From Micromussa lordhowensis (taxonomy: Eukaryota > Cnidaria > Anthozoa > Scleractinia > Lobophylliidae): a stretch of DNA of 64,000 bases. The first letter of the stretch is position 1. Each line of letters opens with the position of its first letter. Both the position numbers and the translations under genes were made by a program. Under the pieces are notes generated by a model that had not been told where the DNA came from, searched no databases, and saw only the letters and a list, made by a program, of their open reading frames with translations. The stretch is from contig OZ026601.1 in the NCBI GenBank assembly GCA_964020085.1, forward strand, positions 28,868,618 to 28,932,617, written 5' to 3'. This document shows, one piece after another, positions 22,161 to 35,500 of the stretch.

Positions 22161-23693
22161 TTGAGCATTTTCCCTTGGTCCCCCCTTGGCAAAATCTCAG
22201 AAAATGGCCGATTTAGGTGTCCTTGCCAAATTTGTCATAACTCGGCTATACGGACACTTATGGAGCCGAAGTTTGCAGTAAAATGTTGTCCTATGATTGC
22301 ACTTCAAGTGCATACTAATAAGGAGATGATGCCATTTGCGCCAGGATGTTTTTGAAGCCCCTATAGTCGGCCTACTTTTTTGAGCATTTTCCCTTGGTCC
22401 CCCCTTGGCAAAATCTCAGAAAATGGCCGATTTAGGTGTCCTTGCCAAATTTGTCATAACTCGGCTCTACGGACACTTATGGAGCCGCAGTTTGCAGAAA
22501 AATGTTGTCCTATGTTTGCACTTTAAGTGCATACTAATTAGGAGATGATGCCATTTGCGCCAGGATGTTTTTGAAGCCCCTATAGTCGGCCTACTTTTTT
22601 GAGCATTTTCCCTTGGTCCCCCCTTGGCAAAATCTCAGAAAATGGCCGATTTAGGTGTCCTTGCCAAATTTGTCATAACGTGGCTGTACGGACACTTATG
22701 GAGCCGCAGTTTGCAGAAAAATGTTGTCCTATGTTTGCACTTCAAGTGCATACTAATTAGGAGATGATGCCATTTGCGCCAGGGTGTTTTTGAAGCCCCT
22801 ATAGTCGGCCTACTTTTTTGAGCATTTTCCCTTGGTCCCCCCTTGGCAAAATCTCAGAAAAGGGCCGATTTAAGTAACCTTGCCAAATTTGTCATAACTC
22901 GGCTATACGGACACTTATGGAGCCGCAGTTTGCAGCAAAATGTTGTCCTATGTTTGCACTTCAAGTGAATACTAATTAGGAGATGATGCCATTTGCGCCA
23001 GGGTGTTTTTGAAGCCTCTATAGTCGGCCTACCTTTTTGAGCATTTTCCCTTGGTCCCCCCTTGGCAAAATCTCAGAAAATGGCCGATTTAGGTGTCCTT
23101 GCCAAATTTGTCATAACTCGGCTATACGGACACTTATGGAGCCGCAGTTTGCAGCAAAATGTTGTCCTATCTTTGCACTTTAAGTGCATACTAATTAGGA
23201 GATGATGCCATTTGTGCCAGGATGTTTTTGAAGCCCCTATAGTCGGCCTACTTTTTTGAGCATTTTCCCTTGGTCCCCCCTTGGCAAAATCTCAGAAAAG
23301 GGCCGATTTAAGTAACCTTGCCAAATTTGTCATAACTCGGCTATACGGACACTTATGGAGCCGCAGTTTGCAGCAAAATGTTGTCCTATGTTTGCACTTC
23401 AAGTGAATACTAATTAGGAGATGATGCCATTTGCGCCAGGGTGTTTTTGAAGCCTCTATAGTCGGCCTACCTTTTTGAGCATTTTCCCTTGGTCCCCCCT
23501 TGGCAAAATCTCAGAAAATGGCCGATTTAGGTGTCCTTGCCAAATTTGTCATAACTCGGCTATACGGACACTTATGGAGCCGCAGTTTGCAGCAAAATGT
23601 TGTCCTATCTTTGCACTTTAAGTGCATACTAATTAGGAGATGATGCCATTTGTGCCAGGATGTTTTTGAAGCCCCTATAGTCGGCCTACTTTT
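22161..23693 (+). repeat. HOR segment, 7 monomers (1533 bp): F2 U V W D W D
   Basis: Starts are 22161 F2 (private A at 22296), 22380 U, 22599 V, 22818 W, 23037 D, 23256 W and 23475 D. W-D is itself duplicated as a 438-bp dimer. The segment closes the expanded 35-monomer HOR (14310-23693, 43 monomers here, 9384 bp = 7643 + 1741). It recurs at 35703-37235 and 43346-44878. Confidence 0.95.
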
Positions 23694-25871
23694 TTGAGCA
23701 TTTTCCCTTGGTCCCCCCTTGGCAAAATCTCAGAAAATGGCCGATTTAGGTGTCCTTGCCAAATTTGTCATAACTCGGCTATACGGACAGTTATGGAGCC
23801 GCAGTTTGCAGCAAAATGTTGTCCTATGTTTGCACGTCAAGTGCATACTAATAAGGAGATGATGCCATTTGCGCCAGGATGTTTTTGAAGCCCCTATAGT
23901 CGGCCTACTTTTTTGAGCATTTTCCCTTGGTCCCCCCTTGGCAAAATCTCAGAAAATGGCCGATTTAGGTGTCCTTGCCAAATTTGTCATAACTCGGCTA
24001 TACGGACACTTATGGAGCCGAAGTTTGCAGTAAAATGTTGTCCTATGTTTGCACTTCAAGTGCATACTAATAAGGAGATGATGCCATTTGCGCCAGGATG
24101 TTTTTGAAGCCCCTATAGTCGGCCTACTTTTTTGAGCATTTTCCCTTGGTCCCCCCTTGGCAAAATCTCAGAAAATGGCCGATTTAGGTGTCCTTGCCAA
24201 ATTTGTCATAACGCGGCTCTACGGACACTTATGGAGCCGCAGTTTGCAGAAAAATGTTGTCCTATGTTTGCACTTCAAGTGTATACTAATTAGGAGATGA
24301 TGCCATTTGCGCCAGGTGTTTTTGAAGCCCCTATAGTCGGCCTACTTTTTTGACCATTTTCCCTTGGTCCCCCCTTGGCAAAATCTCAGAAAAGGGCCGA
24401 TTTAAGTAACCTTGCCAAATTTGTCATAACTCGGCTATACGGACACTTATGGAGCCGCAGTTTGCAGCAAAATTTTGTCCTATGTTTGCACTTCCAGTGC
24501 ATACTAATTAGGAGATGATGCCATTTGCGCCAGGGTGTTTTTGAAGCCCCTATAGTCGGCCTACTTTTTTGAGCATTTTCCCTTGGTCCCCCCTTGGCAA
24601 AATCTCAGAAAATGGCCGATTTAGGTGTCCTTGCCAAATTTGTCATAACTCGGCTTTACCGACACTTATGGAGCCGCAGTTTGCAGCAAAATGTTGTCCT
24701 ATGTTTGCACTTCAAGTGCATACTAATTAGGAGATGATGCCATTTGCGCCAGGGTGTTTTTGAAGCCCCTATAGTCGGCCTACTTTTTTGAGCATTTTCC
24801 CTTGGTCCCCCCTTGGCAAAATCTCAGAAAATGGCCGATTTAGGTGCGCTTGCCAAATTTGTCATAACTCGGCTATACGGACACTTATGGAGCCGAAGTT
24901 TGCAGTAAAATGTTGTCCTATGTTTGGACTTCAAGTGCATACTAATAAGGAGATGATGCCATTTGCGCCAGGATGTTTTTGAAGCCCCTATAGTCGGCCT
25001 ACTTTTTTGAGGATTTTCCCTTGGTCCCCCCTTGGCAAAATCTCAGAAAATGGCCGATTTAGGTGTCCTTGCCAAATTTGTCATAACGTGGCTGTACGGA
25101 CACTTATGGAGCCGCAGTTTGCAGAAAAATGTTGTCCTATATTTGCACTTCAAGTGCATACTAATTAGGAGATGATGCCATTTGCGCCAGGGTGTTTTTG
25201 AAGCCCCTATAGTCGGCCTACTTTTTTGAGCATTTTCCCTTGGTCCCCCCTTGGCAAAATCTCAGAAAAGGGCCGATTTAAGTAACCTTGCCAAATTTGT
25301 AATAACTCGGCTATACGGACACTTATGGAGCCGCAGTTTGCAGCAAAATGTTGTCCTATGTTTGCACTTCAAGTGAATACTAATTAGGAGATGATGCCAT
25401 TTGCGCCAGGGTGTTTTTGAAGCCTCTATATTCGGCCTACTTTTTTGAGCATTTTCCCTTGGTCCCCCCTTGGCAAAATCTCAGAAAATGGCCGATTTAG
25501 GTGTCCTTGCCAAATTTGTCATAACTCGGCTATACGGACACTTATGGAGCCGCAGTTTGCAGCAAAATGTTGTCCTATCTTTGCACTTTAAGTGCATACT
25601 AATTAGGAGATGATGCCATTTGTGCCAGGATGTTTTTGAAGCCCCTATAGTCGGCCTACTTTTTTGAGCATTTTCCCTTGGTCCCCCCTTGGCAAAATCT
25701 CAGAAAATGGCCGATTTAGGTGTCCTTGCCAAATTCGGCTATACGGACACTTATGGAGCCGAAGTTTGCAGTAAAATGTTGTCCTATGTTTCACTTCAAG
25801 TGCATACTAATAAGGAGATGATGCCATTTGCGCCAGGATGTTTTTGAAGCCCCTATAATCGGCCTACTTTT
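23694..25871 (+). repeat. HOR segment ending in an N x P hybrid monomer
   Basis: Order is E2 F2 I2 J K H2 L M D N/P, starting at 23694, 23913, 24132 (218 bp), 24350, 24569, 24788, 25007, 25226, 25445 and 25664. The last monomer (25664-25871, 208 bp) has the 10-bp deletion of N (junction 25735/25736) in its first half. Its second half has the P signature: 109A, 119T, missing G139, 160A and 206A. The O monomer that normally separates N and P is absent. J has a private T at 24474. Confidence 0.93.
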
Positions 25872-26528
25872 TTGAGCATTTTCCCTTGGTCCCCCCTTTG
25901 CAAAATCTCAGAAAATGGCCGATTTAGGTGTCCTTGCCAAATTTGTCATAACTCGGCTATACGGACACTTATGGAGCCGAAGTTTGCAGTAAAATGTTGT
26001 CCTATGTTTGCACTTCAAGTGCATACTAATAAGGAGATGATGCCATTTGCGCCAGGATGTTTTTGAAGCCCCTATAGTCGGCCTACTTTTTTGAGCATTT
26101 TCCCTTGGTCCCCCCTTGGCAAAATCTCAGAAAATGGCCGATTTAGGTGTCCTTGCCAAATTTGTCATAACGCGGCTCTACGGACACTTATGGAGCCGCA
26201 GTTTGCAGCAAAATGTTGTCCTATGTTTGCACTTCAAGTGCATACTAATTAGGAGATGATGCCATTTGCGCCAGGATGTTTTTGAAGCCCCTATAGTCGG
26301 CCTACTTTTTTGAGCATTTTCCCTTGGTCCCCCCTTGCCAAAATCTTAGAAAATGGCCGATTTAGGTGTCCTTGCCAAATTTGTCATAACGTGGCTGTAC
26401 GGACACTTATGGAGCCGCAGTTTGCAGAAAAATGTTGTCCTATGTTTGCACTTTAAGTGAATACTAATTAGGAGATGATGCCATTTGCGCCAGGGTGTTT
26501 TTGAAGCCTCTATAGTCGGCCTACTTTT
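25872..26528 (+). repeat. Rearranged HOR segment: Q, R variant, S x T hybrid
   Basis: Starts are 25872 Q, 26091 R and 26310 S/T. Full copies read Q R H4 S T A, so two monomers are missing here. R ends in GGATG instead of GGGTG, the form expected of H4. The monomer at 26310 has 29C, 38T, 82G, 83T and 88G of S in its first half, then 145T, 151A and 200T of T in its second half. These are signs of intra-monomer exchange that removed exactly one repeat unit each time. A follows at 26529. Confidence 0.9.
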
Positions 26529-27622
26529 TTTAGCATTTTCCCTTGGTCCCCCCTTGGCAAAATCTCAGAAAATGGCCGATTTAGGTGTCCTTGCCAAATT
26601 TGTCATAACTCGGCTATACGGACACTTATGGAGCCGCAGTTTGCAGCAAAATGTTGTCCTATCTTTGCACTTTAAGTGCATACTAATTAGGAGATGATGC
26701 CATTTGTGCCAGGATGTTTTTGAAGCCCCTATAGTCGGCCTACTTTTTTGAGCATTTTCCCTTGGTCCCCCCTTGGCAAAATCTCAGAAAATGGCCGATT
26801 TAGGTGTCCTTGCCAAATTTGTCATAACTCGGCTATACGGACACTTATGGAGCCGCAGTTTGCAGCAAAATGTTGTCCTATGTTTGCACGTCAAGTGCAT
26901 ACTAATAAGGAGATGATGCCATTTGCGCCAGGATGTTTTTGAAGCCCCTATAGTCGGCCTACTTTTTTGAGCATTTTCCGTTGGTCCCCCCTTGGCAAAA
27001 TCTCAGAAAATGGCCGATTTAGGTGTCCTTGCCAAATTTGTCATAACTCGGCTATACGGACACTTATGGAGCCGAAGTTTGCAGTAAAATGTTGTCCTAT
27101 GTTTGCACTTCAAGTGCATACTAATAAGGAGATGATGCCATTTGCGCCAGGATGTTTTTGAAGCCCCTATAGTCGGCCTACTTTTTTGAGCATTTTCCCT
27201 TGGTCCCCCCTTGGCAAAATCTCAGAAAATGGCCGATTTAGGTGTCCTTGCCAAATTTGTCATAACGCGGCTCTACGGACACTTATGGAGCCGCAGTTTG
27301 CAGAAAAATGTTGTCCTATGTTTGCACTTCAAGTGTATACTAATTAGGAGATGATGCCATTTGCGCCAGGTGTTTTTGAAGCCCCTATAGTCGGCCTACT
27401 TTTTTGACCATTTTCCCTTGGTCCCCCCTTGGCAAAATCTCAGAAAAGGGCCGATTTAAGTAACCTTGCCAAATTTGTCATAACTCGGCTATACGGACAC
27501 TTATGGAGCCGCAGTTTGCAGCAAAATGTTGTCCTATGTTTGCACTTCCAGTGCATACTAATTAGGAGATGATGCCATTTGCGCCAGGGTTTTTTTGAAG
27601 CCCCTATAGTCGGCCTACTTTT
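26529..27622 (+). repeat. HOR segment, 5 monomers: A E F3 I2 J2
   Basis: Starts are 26529 A, 26748 E, 26967 F3 (14G), 27186 I2 (218 bp, 204T) and 27404 J2 (188T). It belongs to the F3/J2 lineage seen at 18022, 33305 and 40948. Those copies continue J2 K H3, whereas this one jumps to C at 27623. The border is a register change between two HOR lineages, comparable with the J to C switch at 5572/5573. Confidence 0.94.
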
Positions 27623-29592
27623 TTGAGCATTTTCCCTTGGTCCCCCCTTGGCAAAATCTCAGAAAAGGGCCGATTTAAGTAACCTTGCCAAATTTGTCAT
27701 AACTCGGCTATACGGACACTTATGGAGCCGCAGTTTGCAGCAAAATGTTGTCCTATGTTTGCACTTCAAGTGAATACTAATTAGGAGATGATGCCATTTG
27801 CGCCAGGGTGTTCTTGAAGCCTCTATAGTCGGCCTACCTTTTTGAGCATTTTCCCTTGGTCCCCCCTTGGCAAAATCTCAGAAAATGGCCGATTTAGGTG
27901 TCCTTGCCAAATTTGTCATAACTCGGCTATACGGACACTTATGGAGCCGCAGTTTGCAGCAAAATGTTGTCCTATCTTTGCACTTTAAGTGCATACTAAT
28001 TAGGAGATGATGCCATTTGTGCCAGGATGTTTTTGAAGCCCCTATAGTCGGCCTACTTTTTTGAGCATTTTCCCTTGGTCCCCCCTTGGCAAAATCTCAG
28101 AAAATGGCCGATTTAGGTGTCCTTGCCAAATTTGTCATAACTCGGCTATACGGACACTTATGGAGCCGCAGTTTGCAGCAAAATGTTGTCCTATGTTTGC
28201 ACGTCAAGTGCATACTAATAAGGAGATGATGCCATTTGCGCCAGGATGTTTTTGAAGCCCCTATAGTCGGCCTACTTTTTTGAGCATTTTCCCTTGGTCC
28301 CCCCTTGGCAAAATCTCAGAAAATGGCCGATTTAGGTGTCCTTGCCAAATTTGTCATAACGCGGCTATACGGACACTTATGGAGCCGAAGTTTGCAGTAA
28401 AATGTTGTCCTATGTTTGCACTTCAAGTGCATACTAATAAGGAGATGATGCCATTTGCGCCAGGATGTTTTTGAAGCCCCTATAGTCGGCCTACTCTTTT
28501 GAGCATTTTCCCTTGGTCCCCCCTTGGCAAAATCTCAGAAAATGGCCGATTTAGGTGTCCTTGCCAAATTTGTCATAACGCGGCTCTACGGACACTTATG
28601 GAGCCGCAGTTTGCAGAAAAATGTTGTCCTATGTTTGCACTTCAAGTGCATACTAATTAGGAGATGATGCCATTTGCGCCAGGGTGTTTTTGAAGCCCCT
28701 ATAGTCGGCCTACTTTTTTGAGCATTTTCCCTTGGTCCCCCCTTGGCAAAATCTCAGAAAATGGCCGATTTAGGTGTCCCTGCCAAATTTGTCATAACTC
28801 GGCTATACGGACACTTATGGAGCCGAAGTTTGCAGTAAAATGTTGTCCTATGTTTGGACTTCAAGTGCATACTAATAAGGAGATGATGCCATTTGCGCCA
28901 GGATGTTTTTGAAGCCCCTATAGTCGGCCTACTTTTTTGAGCATTTTCCCTTGGTCCCCCCTTGGCAAAATCTCAGAAAATGGCCGATTTAGGTGTCCTT
29001 GCCAAATTTGTCATAACGCGGCTCTACGGACACTTATGGAGCCGCAGTTTGCAGAAAAATGTTGTCCTATGTTTGCACTTCAAGTGCATACTAATTAGGA
29101 GATGATGCCATTTGCGCCAGGTGTTTTTGAAGCCCCTATAGTCGGCCTACTTTTTTGAGCATTTTCCCTTGGTCCCCCCTTGGCAAAATCTCAGAAAAGG
29201 GCCGATTTAAGTAACCTTGCCAAATTTGTCATAACTCGGCTATACGGACACTTATGGAGCCGCAGTTTGCAGCAAAATGTTGTCCTATGTTTGCACTTCA
29301 AGTGAATACTAATTAGGAGATGATGCCATTTGCGCCAGGGTGTTTTTGAAGCCTCTATAGTCGGCCTACTTTTTTTAGCATTTTCCCTTGGTCCCCCCTT
29401 GGCAAAATCTCAGAAAATGGCCGATTTAGGTGTCCTTGCCAAATTTGTCATAACTCGGCTATACGGACACTTATGGAGCCGCAGTTTGCAGCAAAATGTT
29501 GTCCTATCTTTGCACTTTAAGTGCATACTAATTAGGAGATGATGCCATTTGTGCCAGGATGTTTTTGAAGCCCCTATAGTCGGCCTACTTTT
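27623..29592 (+). repeat. HOR segment, 9 monomers: C D E F G H I C2 A
   Basis: Starts are 27623 C, 27842 D, 28061 E, 28280 F, 28499 G, 28718 H, 28937 I (218 bp), 29155 C2 and 29374 A. With the first ten monomers of the next block it forms a 19-monomer, 4149-bp module (27623-31771). That module is also at 549-4697, 10161-14309 and 45964-50112. No differences from 10161-12130 were noticed apart from the private base at 10403. Confidence 0.95.
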
Positions 29593-32500
29593 TTGAGCAT
29601 TTTCCCTTGGTCCCTCCTTGGCAAAATCTCAGAAAATGGCCGATTTAGGTGTCCTTGCCAAATTTGTCATAACTCGGCTATACGGACAGTTATGGAGCCG
29701 CAGTTTGCAGCAAAATGTTGTCCTATGTTTGCACGTCAAGTGCATACTAATAAGGAGATGATGCCATTTGCGCCAGGATGTTTTTGAAGCCCCTATAGTC
29801 GGCCTACTTTTTTGAGCATTTTCCCTTGGTCCCCCCTTGGCAAAATCTCAGAAAATGGCCGATTTAGGTGTCCTTGCCAAATTTGTCATAACTCGGCTAT
29901 ACGGACACTTATGGAGCCGAAGTTTGCAGTAAAATGTTGTCCTATGTTTGCACTTCAAGTGCATACTAATAAGGAGATGATGCCATTTGCGCCAGGATGT
30001 TTTTGAAGCCCCTATAGTCGGCCTACTTTTTTGAGCATTTTCCCTTGGTCCCCCCTTGGCAAAATCTCAGAAAATGGCCGATTTAGGTGTCCTTGCCAAA
30101 TTTGTCATAACGCGGCTCTACGGACACTTATGGAGCCGCAGTTTGCAGAAAAATGTTGTCCTATGTTTGCACTTCAAGTGTATACTAATTAGGAGATGAT
30201 GCCATTTGCGCCAGGTGTTTTTGAAGCCCCTATAGTCGGCCTACTTTTTTGACCATTTTCCCTTGGTCCCCCCTTGGCAAAATCTCAGAAAAGGGCCGAT
30301 TTAAGTAACCTTGCCAAATTTGTCATAACTCGGCTATACGGACACTTATGGAGCCGCAGTTTGCAGCAAAATGTTGTCCTATGTTTGCACTTCCAGTGCA
30401 TACTAATTAGGAGATGATGCCATTTGCGCCAGGGTGTTTTTGAAGCCCCTATAGTCGGCCTACTTTTTTGAGCATTTTCCCTTGGTCCCCCCTTGGCAAA
30501 ATCTCAGAAAATGGCCGATTTAGGTGTCCTTGCCAAATTTGTCATAACTCGGCTTTACCGACACTTATGGAGCCGCAGTTTGCAGCAAAATGTTGTCCTA
30601 TGTTTGCACTTCAAGTGCATACTAATTAGGAGATGATGCCATTTGCGCCAGGGTGTTTTTGAAGCCCCTATAGTCGGCCTACTTTTTTGAGCATTTTCCC
30701 TTGGTCCCCCCTTGGCAAAATCTCAGAAAATGGCCGATTTAGGTGCGCTTGCCAAATTTGTCATAACTCGGCTATACGGACACTTATGGAGCCGAAGTTT
30801 GCAGTAAAATGTTGTCCTATGTTTGGACTTCAAGTGCATACTAATAAGGAGATGATGCCATTTGCGCCAGGATGTTTTTGAAGCCCCTATAGTCGGCCTA
30901 CTTTTTTGAGGATTTTCCCTTGGTCCCCCCTTGGCAAAATCTCAGAAAATGGCCGATTTAGGTGTCCTTGCCAAATTTGTCATAACGTGGCTGTACGGAC
31001 ACTTATGGAGCCGCAGTTTGCAGAAAAATGTTGTCCTATATTTGCACTTCAAGTGCATACTAATTAGGAGATGATGCCATTTGCGCCAGGGTGTTTTTGA
31101 AGCCCCTATAGTCGGCCTACTTTTTTGAGCATTTTCCCTTGGTCCCCCCTTGGCAAAATCTCAGAAAAGGGCCGATTTAAGTAACCTTGCCAAATTTGTA
31201 ATAACTCGGCTATACGGACACTTATGGAGCCGCAGTTTGCAGCAAAATGTTGTCCTATGTTTGCACTTCAAGTGAATACTAATTAGGAGATGATGCCATT
31301 TGCGCCAGGGTGTTTTTGAAGCCTCTATATTCGGCCTACTTTTTTGAGCATTTTCCCTTGGTCCCCCCTTGGCAAAATCTCAGAAAATGGCCGATTTAGG
31401 TGTCCTTGCCAAATTTGTCATAACTCGGCTATACGGACACTTATGGAGCCGCAGTTTGCAGCAAAATGTTGTCCTATCTTTGCACTTTAAGTGCATACTA
31501 ATTAGGAGATGATGCCATTTGTGCCAGGATGTTTTTGAAGCCCCTATAGTCGGCCTACTTTTTTGAGCATTTTCCCTTGGTCCCCCCTTGGCAAAATCTC
31601 AGAAAATGGCCGATTTAGGTGTCCTTGCCAAATTCGGCTATACGGACACTTATGGAGCCGCAGTTTGCAGCAAAATGTTGTCCTATCTTAGCACTTTAAG
31701 TGCATACTAATTAGGAGATGATGCCATTTGTGCCAGGATGTTTTTGAAGCCCCTATAGTCGGCCTACTTTTTTGAGCATTTTCCCTTGGTCCCCCCTTGG
31801 CAAAATCTCAGAAAATGGCCGATTTAGGTGTCCTTGCCAAATTTGTCATAACTCGGCTATACGGACACTTATGGAGCCGCAGTTTGCAGCAAAATGTTGT
31901 CCTATGTTTGCACGTCAAGTGCATACTAATTAGGAGATGATGCCATTTTGCGCCAGGGTGTTTTTGAAGCCCCTATAGTCGGCCTACTTTTTTGAGCATT
32001 TTCCCTTGGTCCCCCCTTGGCAAAATCTCAGAAAATGGCCGATTTAGGTGTCCTTGCCAAATTTGTCATAACTCGGCTATACGGACACTTATGGAGCCGA
32101 AGTTTGCAGTAAAATGTTGTCCTATGTTTCACTTCAAGTGCATACTAATAAGGAGATGATGCCATTTGCGCCAGGATGTTTTTGAAGCCCCTATAATCGG
32201 CCTACTTTTTTGAGCATTTTCCCTTGGTCCCCCCTTTGCAAAATCTCAGAAAATGGCCGATTTAGGTGTCCTTGCCAAATTTGTCATAACTCGGCTATAC
32301 GGACACTTATGGAGCCGAAGTTTGCAGTAAAATGTTGTCCTATGTTTGCACTTCAAGTGCATACTAATAAGGAGATGATGCCATTTGCGCCAGGATGTTT
32401 TTGAAGCCCCTATAGTCGGCCTACTTTTTTGAGCATTTTCCCTTGGTCCCCCCTTGGCAAAATCTCAGAAAATGGCCGATTTAGGTGTCCTTGCCAAATT

Positions 32501-35500
32501 TGTCATAACGCGGCTCTACGGACACTTATGGAGCCGCAGTTTGCAGCAAAATGTTGTCCTATGTTTGCACTTCAAGTGCATACTAATTAGGAGATGATGC
32601 CATTTGCGCCAGGGTGTTTTTGAAGCCCCTATAGTCGGCCTACTTTTTTGAGCATTTTCCCTTGGTCCCCCCTTGGCAAAATCTCAGAAAATGGCCGATT
32701 TAGGTGTCCTTGCCAAATTTGTCATAACTCGGCTATACGGACACTTATGGAGCCGAAGTTTGCAGTAAAATGTTGTCCTATGTTTGGACTTCAAGTGCAT
32801 ACTAATAAGGAGATGATGCCATTTGCGCCAGGATGTTTTTGAAGCCCCTATAGTCGGCCTACTTTTTTGAGCATTTTCCCTTGGTCCCCCCTTGCCAAAA
32901 TCTTAGAAAATGGCCGATTTAGGTGTCCTTGCCAAATTTGTCATAACGTGGCTGTACGGACACTTATGGAGCCGCAGTTTGCAGAAAAATGTTGTCCTAT
33001 GTTTGCACTTCAAGTGCATACTAATTAGGAGATGATGCCATTTGCGCCAGGGTGTTTTTGAAGCCCCTATAGTCGGCCTACTTTTTTGAGCATTTTCCCT
33101 TGGTCCCCGCTTGGCAAAATCTCAGAAAAGGGCCGATTTAAGTAACCTTGCCAAATTTGTCATAACTCGGCTATACGGACACTTATGGAGCCGCAGTTTG
33201 CAGCAAAATGTTGTCCTATGTTTGCACTTTAAGTGAATACTAATTAGGAGATGATGCCATTTGCGCCAGGGTGTTTTTGAAGCCTCTATAGTCGGCCTAC
33301 TTTTTTTAGCATTTTCCCTTGGTCCCCCCTTGGCAAAATCTCAGAAAATGGCCGATTTAGGTGTCCTTGCCAAATTTGTCATAACTCGGCTATACGGACA
33401 CTTATGGAGCCGCAGTTTGCAGCAAAATGTTGTCCTATCTTTGCACTTTAAGTGCATACTAATTAGGAGATGATGCCATTTGTGCCAGGATGTTTTTGAA
33501 GCCCCTATAGTCGGCCTACTTTTTTGAGCATTTTCCCTTGGTCCCCCCTTGGCAAAATCTCAGAAAATGGCCGATTTAGGTGTCCTTGCCAAATTTGTCA
33601 TAACTCGGCTATACGGACACTTATGGAGCCGCAGTTTGCAGCAAAATGTTGTCCTATGTTTGCACGTCAAGTGCATACTAATAAGGAGATGATGCCATTT
33701 GCGCCAGGATGTTTTTGAAGCCCCTATAGTCGGCCTACTTTTTTGAGCATTTTCCGTTGGTCCCCCCTTGGCAAAATCTCAGAAAATGGCCGATTTAGGT
33801 GTCCTTGCCAAATTTGTCATAACTCGGCTATACGGACACTTATGGAGCCGAAGTTTGCAGTAAAATGTTGTCCTATGTTTGCACTTCAAGTGCATACTAA
33901 TAAGGAGATGATGCCATTTGCGCCAGGATGTTTTTGAAGCCCCTATAGTCGGCCTACTTTTTTGAGCATTTTCCCTTGGTCCCCCCTTGGCAAAATCTCA
34001 GAAAATGGCCGATTTAGGTGTCCTTGCCAAATTTGTCATAACGCGGCTCTACGGACACTTATGGAGCCGCAGTTTGCAGAAAAATGTTGTCCTATGTTTG
34101 CACTTCAAGTGTATACTAATTAGGAGATGATGCCATTTGCGCCAGGTGTTTTTGAAGCCCCTATAGTCGGCCTACTTTTTTGACCATTTTCCCTTGGTCC
34201 CCCCTTGGCAAAATCTCAGAAAAGGGCCGATTTAAGTAACCTTGCCAAATTTGTCATAACTCGGCTATACGGACACTTATGGAGCCGCAGTTTGCAGCAA
34301 AATGTTGTCCTATGTTTGCACTTCCAGTGCATACTAATTAGGAGATGATGCCATTTGCGCCAGGGTTTTTTTGAAGCCCCTATAGTCGGCCTACTTTTTT
34401 GAGCATTTTCCCTTGGTCCCCCCTTGGCAAAATCTCAGAAAATGGCCGATTTAGGTGTCCTTGCCAAATTTGTCATAACTCGGCTTTACCGACACTTATG
34501 GAGCCGCAGTTTGCAGCAAAATGTTGTCCTATGTTTGCACTTCAAGTGCATACTAATTAGGAGATGATGCCATTTGCGCCAGGGTGTTTTTGAAGCCCCT
34601 ATAGTCTTCCTACTTTTTTGAGCGTTTTCCCTTGGTCCCCCCTTGGCAAAATCTCAGAAAATGGCCGATTTAGGTGTGCTTGCCAAATTTGTCATAACTC
34701 GGCTATACGGACACTTATGGAGCCGAAGTTTGCAGTAAAATGTTGTCCTATGTTTGGACTTCAAGTGCATACTAATAAGGAGATGATGCCATTTGCGCCA
34801 GGATGTTTTTGAAGCCCCTATAGTCGGCCTACTTTTTTGAGCATTTTCCCTTGGTCCCCCCTTGGCAAAATCTCAGAAAATGGCCGATTTAGGTGTCCTT
34901 GCCAAATTTGTCATAACGTGGCTGTACGGACACTTATGGAGCCGCAGTTTGCAGAAAAATGTTGTCCTATATTTGCACTTCAAGTGCATACTAATTAGGA
35001 GATGATGCCATTTGCGCCAGGGTGTTTTTTAAGCCCCTATAGTCGGCCTACTTTTTTGAGCATTTTCCCTTGGTCCCCCCTTGGCAAAATCTCAGAAAAG
35101 GGCCGATTTAAGTAACCTTGCCAAATTTGTAATAACTCGGCTATACGGACACTTATGGAGCCGCAGTTTGCAGCAAAATGTTGTCCTATGTTTGCACTTC
35201 AAGTGAATACTAATTAGGAGATGATGCCATTTGCGCCAGGGTGTTTTTGAAGCCTCTATATTCGGCCTACTTTTTTGAGCATTTTCCCTTGGTCCCCCCT
35301 TGGCAAAATCTCAGAAAATGGCCGATTTAGGTGTCCTTGCCAAATTTGTCATAACTCGGCTATACGGACACTTATGGAGTCGCAGTTTGCAGCAAAATGT
35401 TGTCCTATCTTTGCACTTTAAGTGCATACTAATTAGGAGATGATGCCATTTGTGCCAGGATGTTTTTGAAGCCCCTATAGTCGGCCTACTTTTTTGAGCA

